Shown here: piece after piece, positions 1 through 7,228 of the stretch
Layout of the letters: every line of letters starts with the position of its first letter
Position numbering within the stretch: position 1 is the stretch's first letter
Source of the DNA: Pseudomonadota bacterium
GTDB taxonomy: Bacteria > Pseudomonadota > Gammaproteobacteria > Xanthomonadales > Xanthomonadaceae
NCBI GenBank assembly: GCA_023423675.1
Contig: JAFAFD010000350.1
Location: 1 to 8,063 of the forward strand
Direction of reading: 5' to 3'
Length of the DNA stretch: 8,063 bases
Notes under the pieces: model-generated
The model's input: the letters and a program-made list of their open reading frames with translations, nothing else
The model's database searches: none
Told to the model about the DNA's origin: nothing
Position numbers and translations under genes: made by a program

Positions 1-324
1 CTGGAGGCCTGGGCGGATGCCGGCGCCGCGTGGCGGCCGACGCTGGACGCCTCCGGCCGCGCCGCGCTGGCGCCGCGCATCGACCACCTGCAGCGGCTGG
101 CGGCACTGCGCCGCATCGAAGCCGGCCAATGGCAGCTGCTGCAGGAACAGGACGCGGTGCTGCTGCAGCGCTTCGCCCGCATCCACGATGTCCTGCTGCC
201 GGCATGGCGGCAGGCTGCACTGGCCGCGCAGGCCGCCACCGGCGCGGTCCGCGCCGGGCAGGCGGCTACGCTGCACGCACAGATCGATGACGAGGTCGCG
301 GCGGCTCAGGCTAGACTGCGCTGA
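1..324 (+). CDS. 3' end of an uncharacterised Ala-rich helical protein (5'-truncated by the window)
   Basis: Reading frame 1 is open from the first base to a TGA at 322-324, giving 107 visible C-terminal residues; the start lies outside the window. The visible part is rich in Ala, Leu, Gln and Arg with regularly spaced leucines (for example LQRLAALRRIEAGQWQLLQ), so it is probably a long helix or coiled coil. No signal peptide, membrane segment or catalytic motif is visible in this part. Its stop lies 44 bases before the TelA-family gene on the same strand with no clear terminator between, so the two may be cotranscribed. In Bacillus, TelA homologues are paired with XpaC-family proteins, but nothing seen here is enough to assign this fragment to that family. 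The frame is preferred over the overlapping alternatives because it ends just before the next ribosome binding site and has the GC-rich third codon positions of its neighbours. Confidence 0.7.
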   Translation: MEAWADAGAAWRPTLDASGRAALAPRIDHLQRLAALRRIEAGQWQLLQEQDAVLLQRFARIHDVLLPAWRQAALAAQAATGAVRAGQAATLHAQIDDEVAAAQARLR

Positions 325-354
325 GCCGGCCGCCGCTGCCGCTAACCCACCTGC

Positions 355-360
355 AAGGAG
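355..360 (+). promoter_or_regulatory. Ribosome binding site of the TelA-family gene
   Basis: AAGGAG, a near-perfect Shine-Dalgarno sequence, ends 8 bases before the ATG at 369. It fixes the start of the TelA-family gene. Confidence 0.85.
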
Positions 361-368
361 ACTGCCCG

Positions 369-1478
369 ATGACCCAGGACAGCCAGCACCCCGGCACCCT
401 CGTGCCCACCCCGGCCATCCCTTCCGCACTGGACGCGGGCGCGCTGCAGGCCCTGGGCCTGGTCCGCGAGGATCTTCCCCGCATCGCCGAGATCCGCCAG
501 GAACTGGACGATCTGCGCCCGGGCAACCTGCAGGTGTTCGGCCGCGAAGCCGCATCGCGCACCGCCGCGTTTTCCAGCCAGCTGCTGGACCAGGTGCGCA
601 ACCGTGACCTCGATGCCAGCGGCGACAAGCTCGGCGAAGTGGTGCGCATCGCGCGCAGCCTGAAGCTGGATGGCTTCGCCCAGCGTTCCAAGGTGCCGGT
701 CATCGGCGGCCTGATCGACCGCCTGCGCGTGTCCAAGGGCGAGCTGGTGCAGAAATTCAGTGATACCAATGCGCAGATCGAGCAGCTGCTGGGCGACGTC
801 GGCGTGCAGCAGGCGCTGATGGGCAAGCGGGTGGGCGAGTTCGACCGCATGCACGAGATCGTGCGCGAGGAGCGCCACGCGCTGGGCCTGTATGCCGCCG
901 CCGGCAAGCAGCGACTGGCCGAACTGCAGGCCGAGCAGCTGGCGGGGCAGGGCAGTGATGACCCGCAGCAGCGCATCCGCCAGAGCGAGGTCGACAATGC
1001 GATCCGCCTGATCGAGAAGCGCGTGTCCGACCTGCAGTTGATGCAGCATGCCGCAGACCAGTCGCTGCCGATGATCCGCCTGATCCAGGCCAATGCGCTG
1101 CAGCTGATCGAGAAGTTCAACACGGTGCGCGAGATCACCATCCCGTCGTGGAAGCGCCAGTTCGCCATCCAGCTGTCGCTGGGCGAGCAGAAGGCCGCGG
1201 TCGAACTGTCCACTGCCATCGACGATGCCACCAACGAGATGATGCGCCGCAATGCCGACCTGCTGCGCCAGGCCTCGGTGGATACCGCGCGCAGCAACCA
1301 GCGCGGCGTGATCGACGTGGCCACGCTGCGCCACGTGCACGACCAGCTGATCGCCACGGTCGAAGAAGTGCGCAGCATCCATCGCGAGGGCATGCAGCAG
1401 CGGCAGCAGGCCGAAGTCGAACTGTCGCGCCTGCGCGAGGACCTGCAGCAACGCCTGGCCGCACCCACCGCGCCCTGA
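369..1478 (+). CDS. TelA/KlaA family protein (toxic anion resistance family)
   Basis: This encodes a 369-residue, highly helical soluble protein with no signal peptide or membrane segment. It is assigned to the TelA/KlaA family (named after plasmid tellurite-resistance genes) from its C-terminal half. There, around residues 255-300, a TIPSWKRQ-like stretch is followed by a long helix with a DDATNEMMRRNADLL segment, and then by a heptad-rich tail near 320-362 with the family's AE-EL-RL pattern. Residues 85-145 hold the earlier family segment, with LGEVVRIARSLKLDGF and a KVPVIGGLIDRLR run. The length is typical for the family. The start is fixed by the AAGGAG at 355-360. The biochemical role of chromosomal TelA proteins is not well defined: they are linked to tellurite, colicin and cell-envelope stress resistance, often next to a small partner gene, which could be the truncated gene just upstream. 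A metal-resistance role here is only inferred from the family name. Family assignment is firm, function is not. Confidence 0.88.
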   Translation: MTQDSQHPGTLVPTPAIPSALDAGALQALGLVREDLPRIAEIRQELDDLRPGNLQVFGREAASRTAAFSSQLLDQVRNRDLDASGDKLGEVVRIARSLKLDGFAQRSKVPVIGGLIDRLRVSKGELVQKFSDTNAQIEQLLGDVGVQQALMGKRVGEFDRMHEIVREERHALGLYAAAGKQRLAELQAEQLAGQGSDDPQQRIRQSEVDNAIRLIEKRVSDLQLMQHAADQSLPMIRLIQANALQLIEKFNTVREITIPSWKRQFAIQLSLGEQKAAVELSTAIDDATNEMMRRNADLLRQASVDTARSNQRGVIDVATLRHVHDQLIATVEEVRSIHREGMQQRQQAEVELSRLREDLQQRLAAPTAP

Positions 1479-1605
1479 TCGACACGGCGACGTCTTCCCC
1501 GTGAAGGCGAGGTGATTGCTGAATGTGACGAATGTCTTGGTTTGGTGCGCTTCTGAACCCGTCAGCGTCGAGTCGACATCGGCGCAACATCTGATCAACG
1601 ACAAT

Positions 1606-1632
1606 GCGCCCAGCCGGACCATGGCTGGGCGC
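1606..1632 (+). terminator. Probable Rho-independent terminator after the TelA-family gene
   Basis: GCGCCCAGCC (1606-1615) pairs perfectly with GGCTGGGCGC (1623-1632), a 10-bp GC-rich stem with a 7-base loop. It is followed on the + strand by a short T run (TTTGCTGT). The T tract is brief, so efficiency is uncertain. The hairpin lies in the 225-base gap (1479-1703) between the TelA-family gene and the lipoprotein gene, 128 bases past the TelA stop. It separates the two transcription units, so the lipoprotein/effector pair should have a promoter of its own. No convincing -35/-10 pair was found in the roughly 70 bases between this hairpin and the next gene. The rest of the gap holds no recognisable gene or RNA. 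Confidence 0.65.
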
Positions 1633-1703
1633 TTTGCTGTGCGCGCCCGCCGTCGATGGACTCCTGCAGGTACGTTCAATCTATCAACGAGGACGCAACG
1701 GAT

Positions 1704-2390
1704 ATGCCCCATTTCTCTTCCCGCCGCACGCGCATGACCGGCCTCGCGATCATTCCGGGCCTGCTGCTTGCCTTGGGCGCCTGTGCGGCAGGTGATTCAT
1801 CGAGTCCGGCCGCACCGGCCGCTGCGCCGGCTGCCACCGCACCGCCTGCCATGGCTGCCTCCGCACCAGCGGCAACGACGCCGACCGCTGCGGCCGGTGA
1901 CGGTCTGGCAGCACTGATCCAATCCAGTGGCGTGACGTGCACCGACGCCAGCGCGGGCCGTGGCTGCACCGCCGGCGATGTCGACAGCGGTGATTTCTAC
2001 GATGTGGAACTGTCGCCGGGCTGTGGCGACCAGGGCTTCTTCGCCGGTGTCGCTGATGCCAAGGGCGCGGAAACCCTGGACACCGTGCCGACCACCGGCA
2101 GCAAGGCCGCGGCCACCGCGCGCTTGTCGAAGGGGCAGCTGGTGTGCGTGCAGGGCATCGGCCGCGCAGGGCAGAACCCGATGTTCTATTACGTCGTCGC
2201 CGTTCCCGCAGCGACGGTCGACAAGTGCAAGGGCAACGCGTTGTGTGACACCTACGGCGACCGTCCGATCACTGGCCTGGCCAGCGGTGGCGAAGCCTGC
2301 CACGCGGCAGCGCCGGGGCAGTATGCCGGCAACTGCGCACGCGGCTGGGTCAGCGCCGACGTGCTCGACGTGTTCTCCAACGGAATGTAA
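1704..2390 (+). CDS. Cys-rich lipoprotein, candidate immunity protein (X-Tfi-like) for the downstream effector
   Basis: This encodes a predicted 228-residue lipoprotein. A basic start (RRTR, residues 7-10) precedes a hydrophobic stretch (13-26) ending in the lipobox L24-G25-A26-C27. Residue +2 is Ala, not Asp, which favours outer-membrane sorting. An Ala/Pro/Thr-rich tether follows (28-66), then a globular part with eight cysteines (79, 88, 107, 148, 175, 181, 199, 211), an even number suited to disulfides in the periplasm. The C-terminus carries a GWVSADVLDV stretch resembling the end of bacterial SH3-like domains, so an SH3b-type fold is possible. The ATG at 1704 is preferred because AGGA (1690-1693) stands 10 bases upstream; a longer form from 1656 would put extra residues before the signal sequence, and a shorter one from 1734 is also possible. 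The gene sits 48 bases before the putative cell-wall-degrading effector, the usual place of T4SS immunity lipoproteins. The immunity role is inferred from context, not from recognised homology. Confidence 0.8.
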   Translation: MPHFSSRRTRMTGLAIIPGLLLALGACAAGDSSSPAAPAAAPAATAPPAMAASAPAATTPTAAAGDGLAALIQSSGVTCTDASAGRGCTAGDVDSGDFYDVELSPGCGDQGFFAGVADAKGAETLDTVPTTGSKAAATARLSKGQLVCVQGIGRAGQNPMFYYVVAVPAATVDKCKGNALCDTYGDRPITGLASGGEACHAAAPGQYAGNCARGWVSADVLDVFSNGM

Positions 2391-2425
2391 GCACCGCCAA
2401 CGCAGCGGCCCAATCAACCATCGGC

Positions 2426-2432
2426 AAAGGAA
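2426..2432 (+). promoter_or_regulatory. Ribosome binding site of the putative effector gene
   Basis: AAAGGAA lies just upstream of the ATG at 2439, leaving 6 bases between. It supports that start. The 48-base gap to the lipoprotein stop holds no hairpin resembling a terminator, so the two genes are probably cotranscribed. Confidence 0.8.
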
Positions 2433-2438
2433 CAGCTC

Positions 2439-4292
2439 ATGTCCGACCCCAAGGTCACCCGCCTGGTCAGCAGCGTCGGCACGACGCGTACGCTGGAAAT
2501 GGATGATGGCAGCATCATCGAACGCTCCGGCGGCAGCGTCTCATGGCGCAACAACAATCCAGGCAATCTCAAGTTCGAGTTCGCGGGCAGCGCGGACAAG
2601 ACCGTCACCAATACCCGTACCCGCGAACAGGCACTGGAATCCGCACAGGGGCGCTATGACGGCGTCGTCGGCCTGGACCAGTGGGGCAATGCCGTATTCG
2701 AAAGCTATGAAGCAGGGCGCGTAGCAAAGATCCAGCTGCTCGAACGTCGGTTCGGCGACAAGACCGTCGAGGAGATGCTGCCGAGCTATTCCAAGGCTGA
2801 TTACAGCGGCAGCACCCATCACAGGGAACAGGCCGCCGCCATCTATGCCGAGGGTGATCGCAACGGTGTGGATCTCCGCTCGAAGAAGGTCGGCGAGATG
2901 AGCGTGCGCGAGCGCGAAGTCCTGGCCGATGGCATCCGCCGTTTCGAAGGCTGGAACCCTGGCGAGGTCACGACGCAGCAGGCGCCGACGCGCACCCAGG
3001 CGGCGGCACCCGTGCAGACCCAGACGCCGTCACAGGCTCCGGCCGCCACTGCGACGGCACCTTCCGCGGCCGCCACCGGTAGTGCCGCCGTCTACAACGA
3101 GGCCTACCAGCACTTCATGGCGTCGGGCCGGCAGTACGAGTACGGCCGCCCGGATCACCCGCGTCCGGGCCGCGACAGCAGCCGGCTGGAGCGCGACCTC
3201 GATGGTGACGGGCGCCTCGGCGTGGACTGCTCCGCCTTCGTCTGGCGCGGCCTGAAAAACGCCGGCTATGACGTGCGCGGCGAGAACGCTGCGGCCTTCA
3301 CCACGTCCACGCTGTTCAACGGCGCCAACACCACGGCGTACGCACGCGAGCACTTCGACGTGACGTCGGCGGCCGAAGCGCGCAAGCCGAACGGCTCGTT
3401 GAAGCAGGGCGACATCCTGATGTTCTCTTCGTCGCAGGGCCAGCACGTCGGCATCTTCAAGGGCTACGACGCGCAGGGCAACATCCAGTTCATCGGTTCG
3501 CAGGGCAGCACGGGTCCGGCCGAAGTGACCATCCGCCCGGGCGGCTACTGGGATGGCGGCAGCACGCGGATCGTCGGCGCACTGACACCGAAGCCCGAAT
3601 TCCAGGTGCGCGCGCCGTTGCATGGCGGTGCCGAGCCCGCACCCGCGCGCACGGCCTCACAGCCGGCACCCGCGGCGGCGGCGGCAGCACCGGCGGTGTC
3701 GGCCGATCTGCTCAAGCATGGCCAGCGCGGCACCGATGTGCAGGCGCTGCAGCACAGCCTCAACCAGCTGGGTGTGCGCGATGGCAACGGCAATCGCCTG
3801 GCCGAGGACGGCCGCTTCGGCGATCACACCCGCGAAGCGGTGATCGCCTTCCAGAAGCAGCAGGGCCTCGCCGCCGACGGCATCGTCGGACGCCATACGC
3901 GCACCGCGCTGGCGGCCGAACAGACCCCGCGCCATGAGGCACCGGCCGCAGCAGCCAAGGGGCCATCACTCAACGATGCCTCGCACCCGGACAACCCGCT
4001 GCACAACGCGGTTCGCGGCAAGCTGCCCAGCATGATCTCCGAGGACGCCGCGGCCCACATCACCCAGCAGGCCAAGCAGAACGGCATCGACTCGCCGGAA
4101 AAACTGCAGAGCATCACCCTGCAGGACGGAAAGGCCTTCGTGATGGGGACGACGCCGGGCTTCCGCGCGGCGGTGGACCTGAATCAGCCGCCGCCGTCGC
4201 TGGAACAGACCAGCGCGAAGCTGCTGGATGACCAGCCGCGCCAGCAGCAGGTGCAGGACGAGCAGCAGAAGATCGCGGTCGGCGCACGCTGA
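2439..4292 (+). CDS. Putative T4SS antibacterial effector (X-Tfe): lysozyme-like + NlpC/P60-like + PG-binding + XVIPCD-like domains
   Basis: This 617-residue protein has no signal peptide and clear modules. Residues 34-175 begin with SWRNNNPGNL and continue with a GLDQWGNAVFESYEAG segment, the pattern of RNNNPGN-type domains found in phage lysis and virion proteins and in predicted muramidases. After a Pro/Ala/Gln/Thr linker (176-215) comes an NlpC/P60- or CHAP-like cysteine peptidase domain (about 216-385) with probable nucleophile C264 in GVDCSAF and histidine H336 in QHVGIF; the third catalytic residue was not assigned. A DLDGDGRL loop (253-260), like a calcium-binding DxDxDG motif, stands just before C264. 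A second linker leads to a PG_binding_1 repeat (about 423-493; DGRFGDHTREAV and FQKQQGLAADGIVG). Residues 508-612 (LNDASHPDNPLH start, then FVMG and LEQTSAKL, ending Gln-rich) resemble the XVIPCD, the VirD4-docking signal of Xanthomonadales T4SS effectors. Inferred job: delivery into a rival's periplasm to cut peptidoglycan, with the upstream lipoprotein protecting the producer. Domain calls are by eye; a phage-derived or autolytic hydrolase is the main alternative. Confidence 0.85.
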   Translation: MSDPKVTRLVSSVGTTRTLEMDDGSIIERSGGSVSWRNNNPGNLKFEFAGSADKTVTNTRTREQALESAQGRYDGVVGLDQWGNAVFESYEAGRVAKIQLLERRFGDKTVEEMLPSYSKADYSGSTHHREQAAAIYAEGDRNGVDLRSKKVGEMSVREREVLADGIRRFEGWNPGEVTTQQAPTRTQAAAPVQTQTPSQAPAATATAPSAAATGSAAVYNEAYQHFMASGRQYEYGRPDHPRPGRDSSRLERDLDGDGRLGVDCSAFVWRGLKNAGYDVRGENAAAFTTSTLFNGANTTAYAREHFDVTSAAEARKPNGSLKQGDILMFSSSQGQHVGIFKGYDAQGNIQFIGSQGSTGPAEVTIRPGGYWDGGSTRIVGALTPKPEFQVRAPLHGGAEPAPARTASQPAPAAAAAAPAVSADLLKHGQRGTDVQALQHSLNQLGVRDGNGNRLAEDGRFGDHTREAVIAFQKQQGLAADGIVGRHTRTALAAEQTPRHEAPAAAAKGPSLNDASHPDNPLHNAVRGKLPSMISEDAAAHITQQAKQNGIDSPEKLQSITLQDGKAFVMGTTPGFRAAVDLNQPPPSLEQTSAKLLDDQPRQQQVQDEQQKIAVGAR

Positions 4293-4301
4293 GCCCGGGC
4301 C

Positions 4302-4336
4302 GTGACGGTGCCGGCCGCGATGGCGGTCGGCATCAC
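4302..4336. terminator. Hairpin between the convergent effector and LysR genes, possible bidirectional terminator
   Basis: TGCCGGCCGC (4309-4318) pairs with GCGGTCGGCA (4323-4332) around a 4-base loop, with one G-T mismatch that is a wobble pair in RNA from one strand. GTGA (4302-4305) and TCAC (4333-4336) extend it past a 3-base bulge. It fills the 40-base gap between the two stop codons and overlaps the stop of the LysR gene. No T run flanks it on either side, so it may act as an mRNA 3'-end structure or a Rho-assisted terminator rather than a classical intrinsic one. Confidence 0.4.
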
Positions 4337-5226
4337 CCGCCGCGTAGTCGTGCCGTGGCCCAGTCGGCCAACGCGTCCACGCGCGGGTCGGCCGGGCCAT
4401 CTGGCCGCGCCAGCACCCAGAAGCCGCCGGTCGCGGTGAAGCCCCACGGCGCGACCAGGCGCCCGGCGGCCAGGTCCTCGGCCACCAGCGGCTCCGGCGC
4501 GATGGCCGGCCCCAGTCCGGCAACGGCCGCTTCCAGCAGGTAGTACAGGTGCTCGAAGCCGGTGCCCAGCTGCAACCGTGCCGGGTCCAGCCCGTGCGCC
4601 TGCGCCCATGACGGCCACGCCTGTGGCCGCGAGCTGGTGTGCAGCAGCGTCTCCTGCAGCAGCGCGTCCGGCGGTACATGGCGCAGGCGCTGCGCGGCAG
4701 GATGCGAGGGCGCCACCACCACGCCCACCCGTTCCGGTGCCAGCTCGCGCACCTGCCAGCCGCGCGGCCACGGCCCCTGCGCCAGCAGCAGCACCGCATC
4801 CAGCGCCGCCTGTGCCTCGGTGAAGGCGCCATCCAGCGCCGACCATTGCAGGTTCACCCCGGGCAGGGCGGCCTGCAGCGCGGGCAGTCGCGGAATCATC
4901 CAGCGCGCCAGCACGCTGCCGCTGCAGCCCAGCACCAGCGCCGGGGAACGCGCCGGCTGGCGCAGTTCGCGCACGCAGGCCTCGATGCCGGCGAAGGCTT
5001 CGCCGCAGGCCACGTGCAGGCGCTGCCCGGCCTCGGTCAGGCGCAGCCCGCGGCCGGCACGCTGGAACAGCGGCAACCCAAGATGGTCCTCCAGCAGCTT
5101 CAGCTGCCGGCTCACCGCACCATGGGTCACGTGCAGGGCCTGCGCGGCGCGGCCCACGCCCCCCAGGCGGGCGGTGGCCTCGAAGGCACGCAGGGCGTTG
5201 AGCGGTGGCAGGAGGGAGGTGCTCAT
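4333..5226 (-). CDS. LysR-type transcriptional regulator, candidate TrpI-like activator of trpB
   Basis: This is a 297-residue LysR-type regulator of normal length. Residues 8-66 form the winged helix-turn-helix: PLNALRAFEATARLGGVGRAA, then the recognition-helix segment THGAVSRQLKLLEDHLG and the wing PLFQRAGRGLRLTEAG. Residues about 95-295 form the substrate-binding domain. The opening PPLNALRAFEA and the VTHGAVSRQ segment place it near the GcvA/TrpI/AmpR group. The start is supported by AGGA 8 bases upstream on the - strand (complement of 5235-5238). It diverges from trpB across 97 bases, the arrangement of trpI and trpBA in Pseudomonas, where TrpI with indoleglycerol phosphate activates trpBA. 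Control of the trp genes here is therefore a reasonable inference, but the ligand cannot be read from the sequence and other GcvA-like roles are possible. It ends 40 bases from the convergent effector gene and is functionally unconnected to it as far as can be seen. Confidence 0.92.
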   Translation of the reverse strand: MSTSLLPPLNALRAFEATARLGGVGRAAQALHVTHGAVSRQLKLLEDHLGLPLFQRAGRGLRLTEAGQRLHVACGEAFAGIEACVRELRQPARSPALVLGCSGSVLARWMIPRLPALQAALPGVNLQWSALDGAFTEAQAALDAVLLLAQGPWPRGWQVRELAPERVGVVVAPSHPAAQRLRHVPPDALLQETLLHTSSRPQAWPSWAQAHGLDPARLQLGTGFEHLYYLLEAAVAGLGPAIAPEPLVAEDLAAGRLVAPWGFTATGGFWVLARPDGPADPRVDALADWATARLRGG

Positions 5227-5323
5227 GTGAGATTTCCTGACGATATGCGCCAGATAATATCGATATTCCGGTCAGGATCCGTGCGCTAGAGTATCCCCCT
5301 GTCTCGAACCAGCGGTCGCTTCC
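5227..5323. promoter_or_regulatory. Divergent LysR/trpB control region with candidate operator
   Basis: This AT-rich island stands out from its GC-rich surroundings. It contains a perfect 12-bp palindrome AATATCGATATT (5256-5267) and an interrupted inverted repeat GATAT (5242-5246) / ATATC (5257-5261). A further GATAT lies at 5262-5266, exactly 20 bases, about two helical turns, from the first. Outer arms CCTGAC (5236-5241) and GTCAGG (5271-5276) enclose all of these. For trpB, TAGAGT (5287-5292) could be a -10, with only a poor -35 (TATTCC, 5264-5269, 17-base spacing) inside the repeats, as expected of an activated promoter. For the LysR gene, TATTAT on the - strand (complement of 5254-5259) could be a -10 overlapping the palindrome, which would allow autorepression. 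Binding and promoter positions are inferred from pattern only. Confidence 0.55.
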
Positions 5324-6537
<1,214 letters not shown>

Positions 6538-6541
<4 letters not shown>

Positions 6542-7227
6542 ACTACGTGCTGCGCCACGGTGGCGCGCTGGTGCTGGCCGTCGGTCTGGGCGGCTGCACG
6601 CCGCCCGATCCGCCGGTGCTGGCACCCGCGCCGGCGTCGCCCGCAGCGATCGCTCCGGCACGCCAGCTGGCCAGCAATGATGATGACGCCGCGCATCGCC
6701 CGATCGAGGATGCGCCGGTAGCCACCACCGCCGACAGCGCCGAGGATGAAACCGCCCCGGCAGTGGTGTCGGTGGCGCTGGACCATGCCGGCGACGTGCT
6801 GATCGGCCAGCCCTTCAGCGAGCTGGAGGGCGAGGCGCAGTGGCACTCGGCCGGGCTGGGCGAGGCCACGGCCGGGCGCTGTGAGTATTACGAGCGCGGC
6901 ACGCTGCCCGAAGGCGTGGCGATGATGGTGCAGGACGGCGACGTGGTGCGCTTCGACCTGGCGCCCATCGACGATTCGGGCCAGGTGGTGGTGCAGCCCG
7001 GGCCGTTCGGCCTGCGCCTGGACATGCCGCGTGCGCAGGCGCTGCAGCTGCTGCCACGGGGCGCCCTCGCGCGGCCCTATGGCGAAGATGCCGAGGCCGG
7101 CGAGACCCTGCTCTGGCAGGACCCCGGTTCCGACCTGGCGATCCGCGTGGAGATCGTCGACGGCACCGTTTCCCGAATGTACTGGGGCGCCAGCGGCGCC
7201 GTTGACCTGATCGAAGGATGTACCTGA
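6538..7227 (+). CDS. Uncharacterised lipoprotein encoded between trpB and trpA
   Basis: The product is a predicted 229-residue lipoprotein of unknown function. The GTG at 6538 is chosen because it gives a short signal peptide ([20 protein letters not shown]) with lipobox L17-G18-G19-C20, and because it overlaps the trpB stop (GTGA), a common sign of translational coupling. A start farther upstream would lie inside trpB and add a basic tail before the signal peptide. Residues 21-75 are a Pro/Ala/Asp-rich tether. The folded part (about 77-229) appears to hold two related halves: one with [13 protein letters not shown]115 and a [13 protein letters not shown] strand pair, and one with [18 protein letters not shown], an [13 protein letters not shown] strand pair and a closing IEGC. 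C115 and C228 could form a disulfide. Such a layout is seen in conserved hypothetical lipoproteins, but no function is known to me. The trpA gene starts one base after its stop, so it lies fully within the trp operon although nothing in it suggests a metabolic role. Confidence 0.87.
7214..7218 (+). promoter_or_regulatory. Ribosome binding site of trpA
   Basis: AAGGA inside the 3' end of the lipoprotein gene ends 10 bases before the trpA ATG at 7229. It gives trpA its own initiation signal besides possible coupling to the gene before it. Confidence 0.75.
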
Positions 7228-7228
7228 C

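Noticed and set aside
1521..1535. GAATGT direct repeat (1521-1526 and 1530-1535) as an operator
   Set aside because: The repeat is only six bases, sits before the terminator, and no promoter was recognised near it; chance is the simplest reading.
342..1712. A 456-codon open frame on the - strand opposite the TelA-family gene
   Set aside because: It mirrors the codons of the clear TelA-family gene and would read through the terminator hairpin; no ribosome binding site or recognisable family was seen.
1516..1737. A 73-codon open frame in the gap after the TelA-family gene
   Set aside because: It runs through the 1606-1632 terminator hairpin and into the lipoprotein gene's signal peptide, and has no convincing ribosome binding site.
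1704..1785. Twin-arginine (Tat) signal in the lipoprotein N-terminus (RR at residues 7-8)
   Set aside because: The residues after RR do not fit the SRRxFLK consensus, and a clear lipobox follows; ordinary Sec lipoprotein export explains it better.
4302..4336. The convergent-region hairpin as a second SMAG/REP element
   Set aside because: It shares a TGCCGGCC core with the element at 8041 but has no GTAG head next to the stem, so it is treated as a gene-end hairpin.
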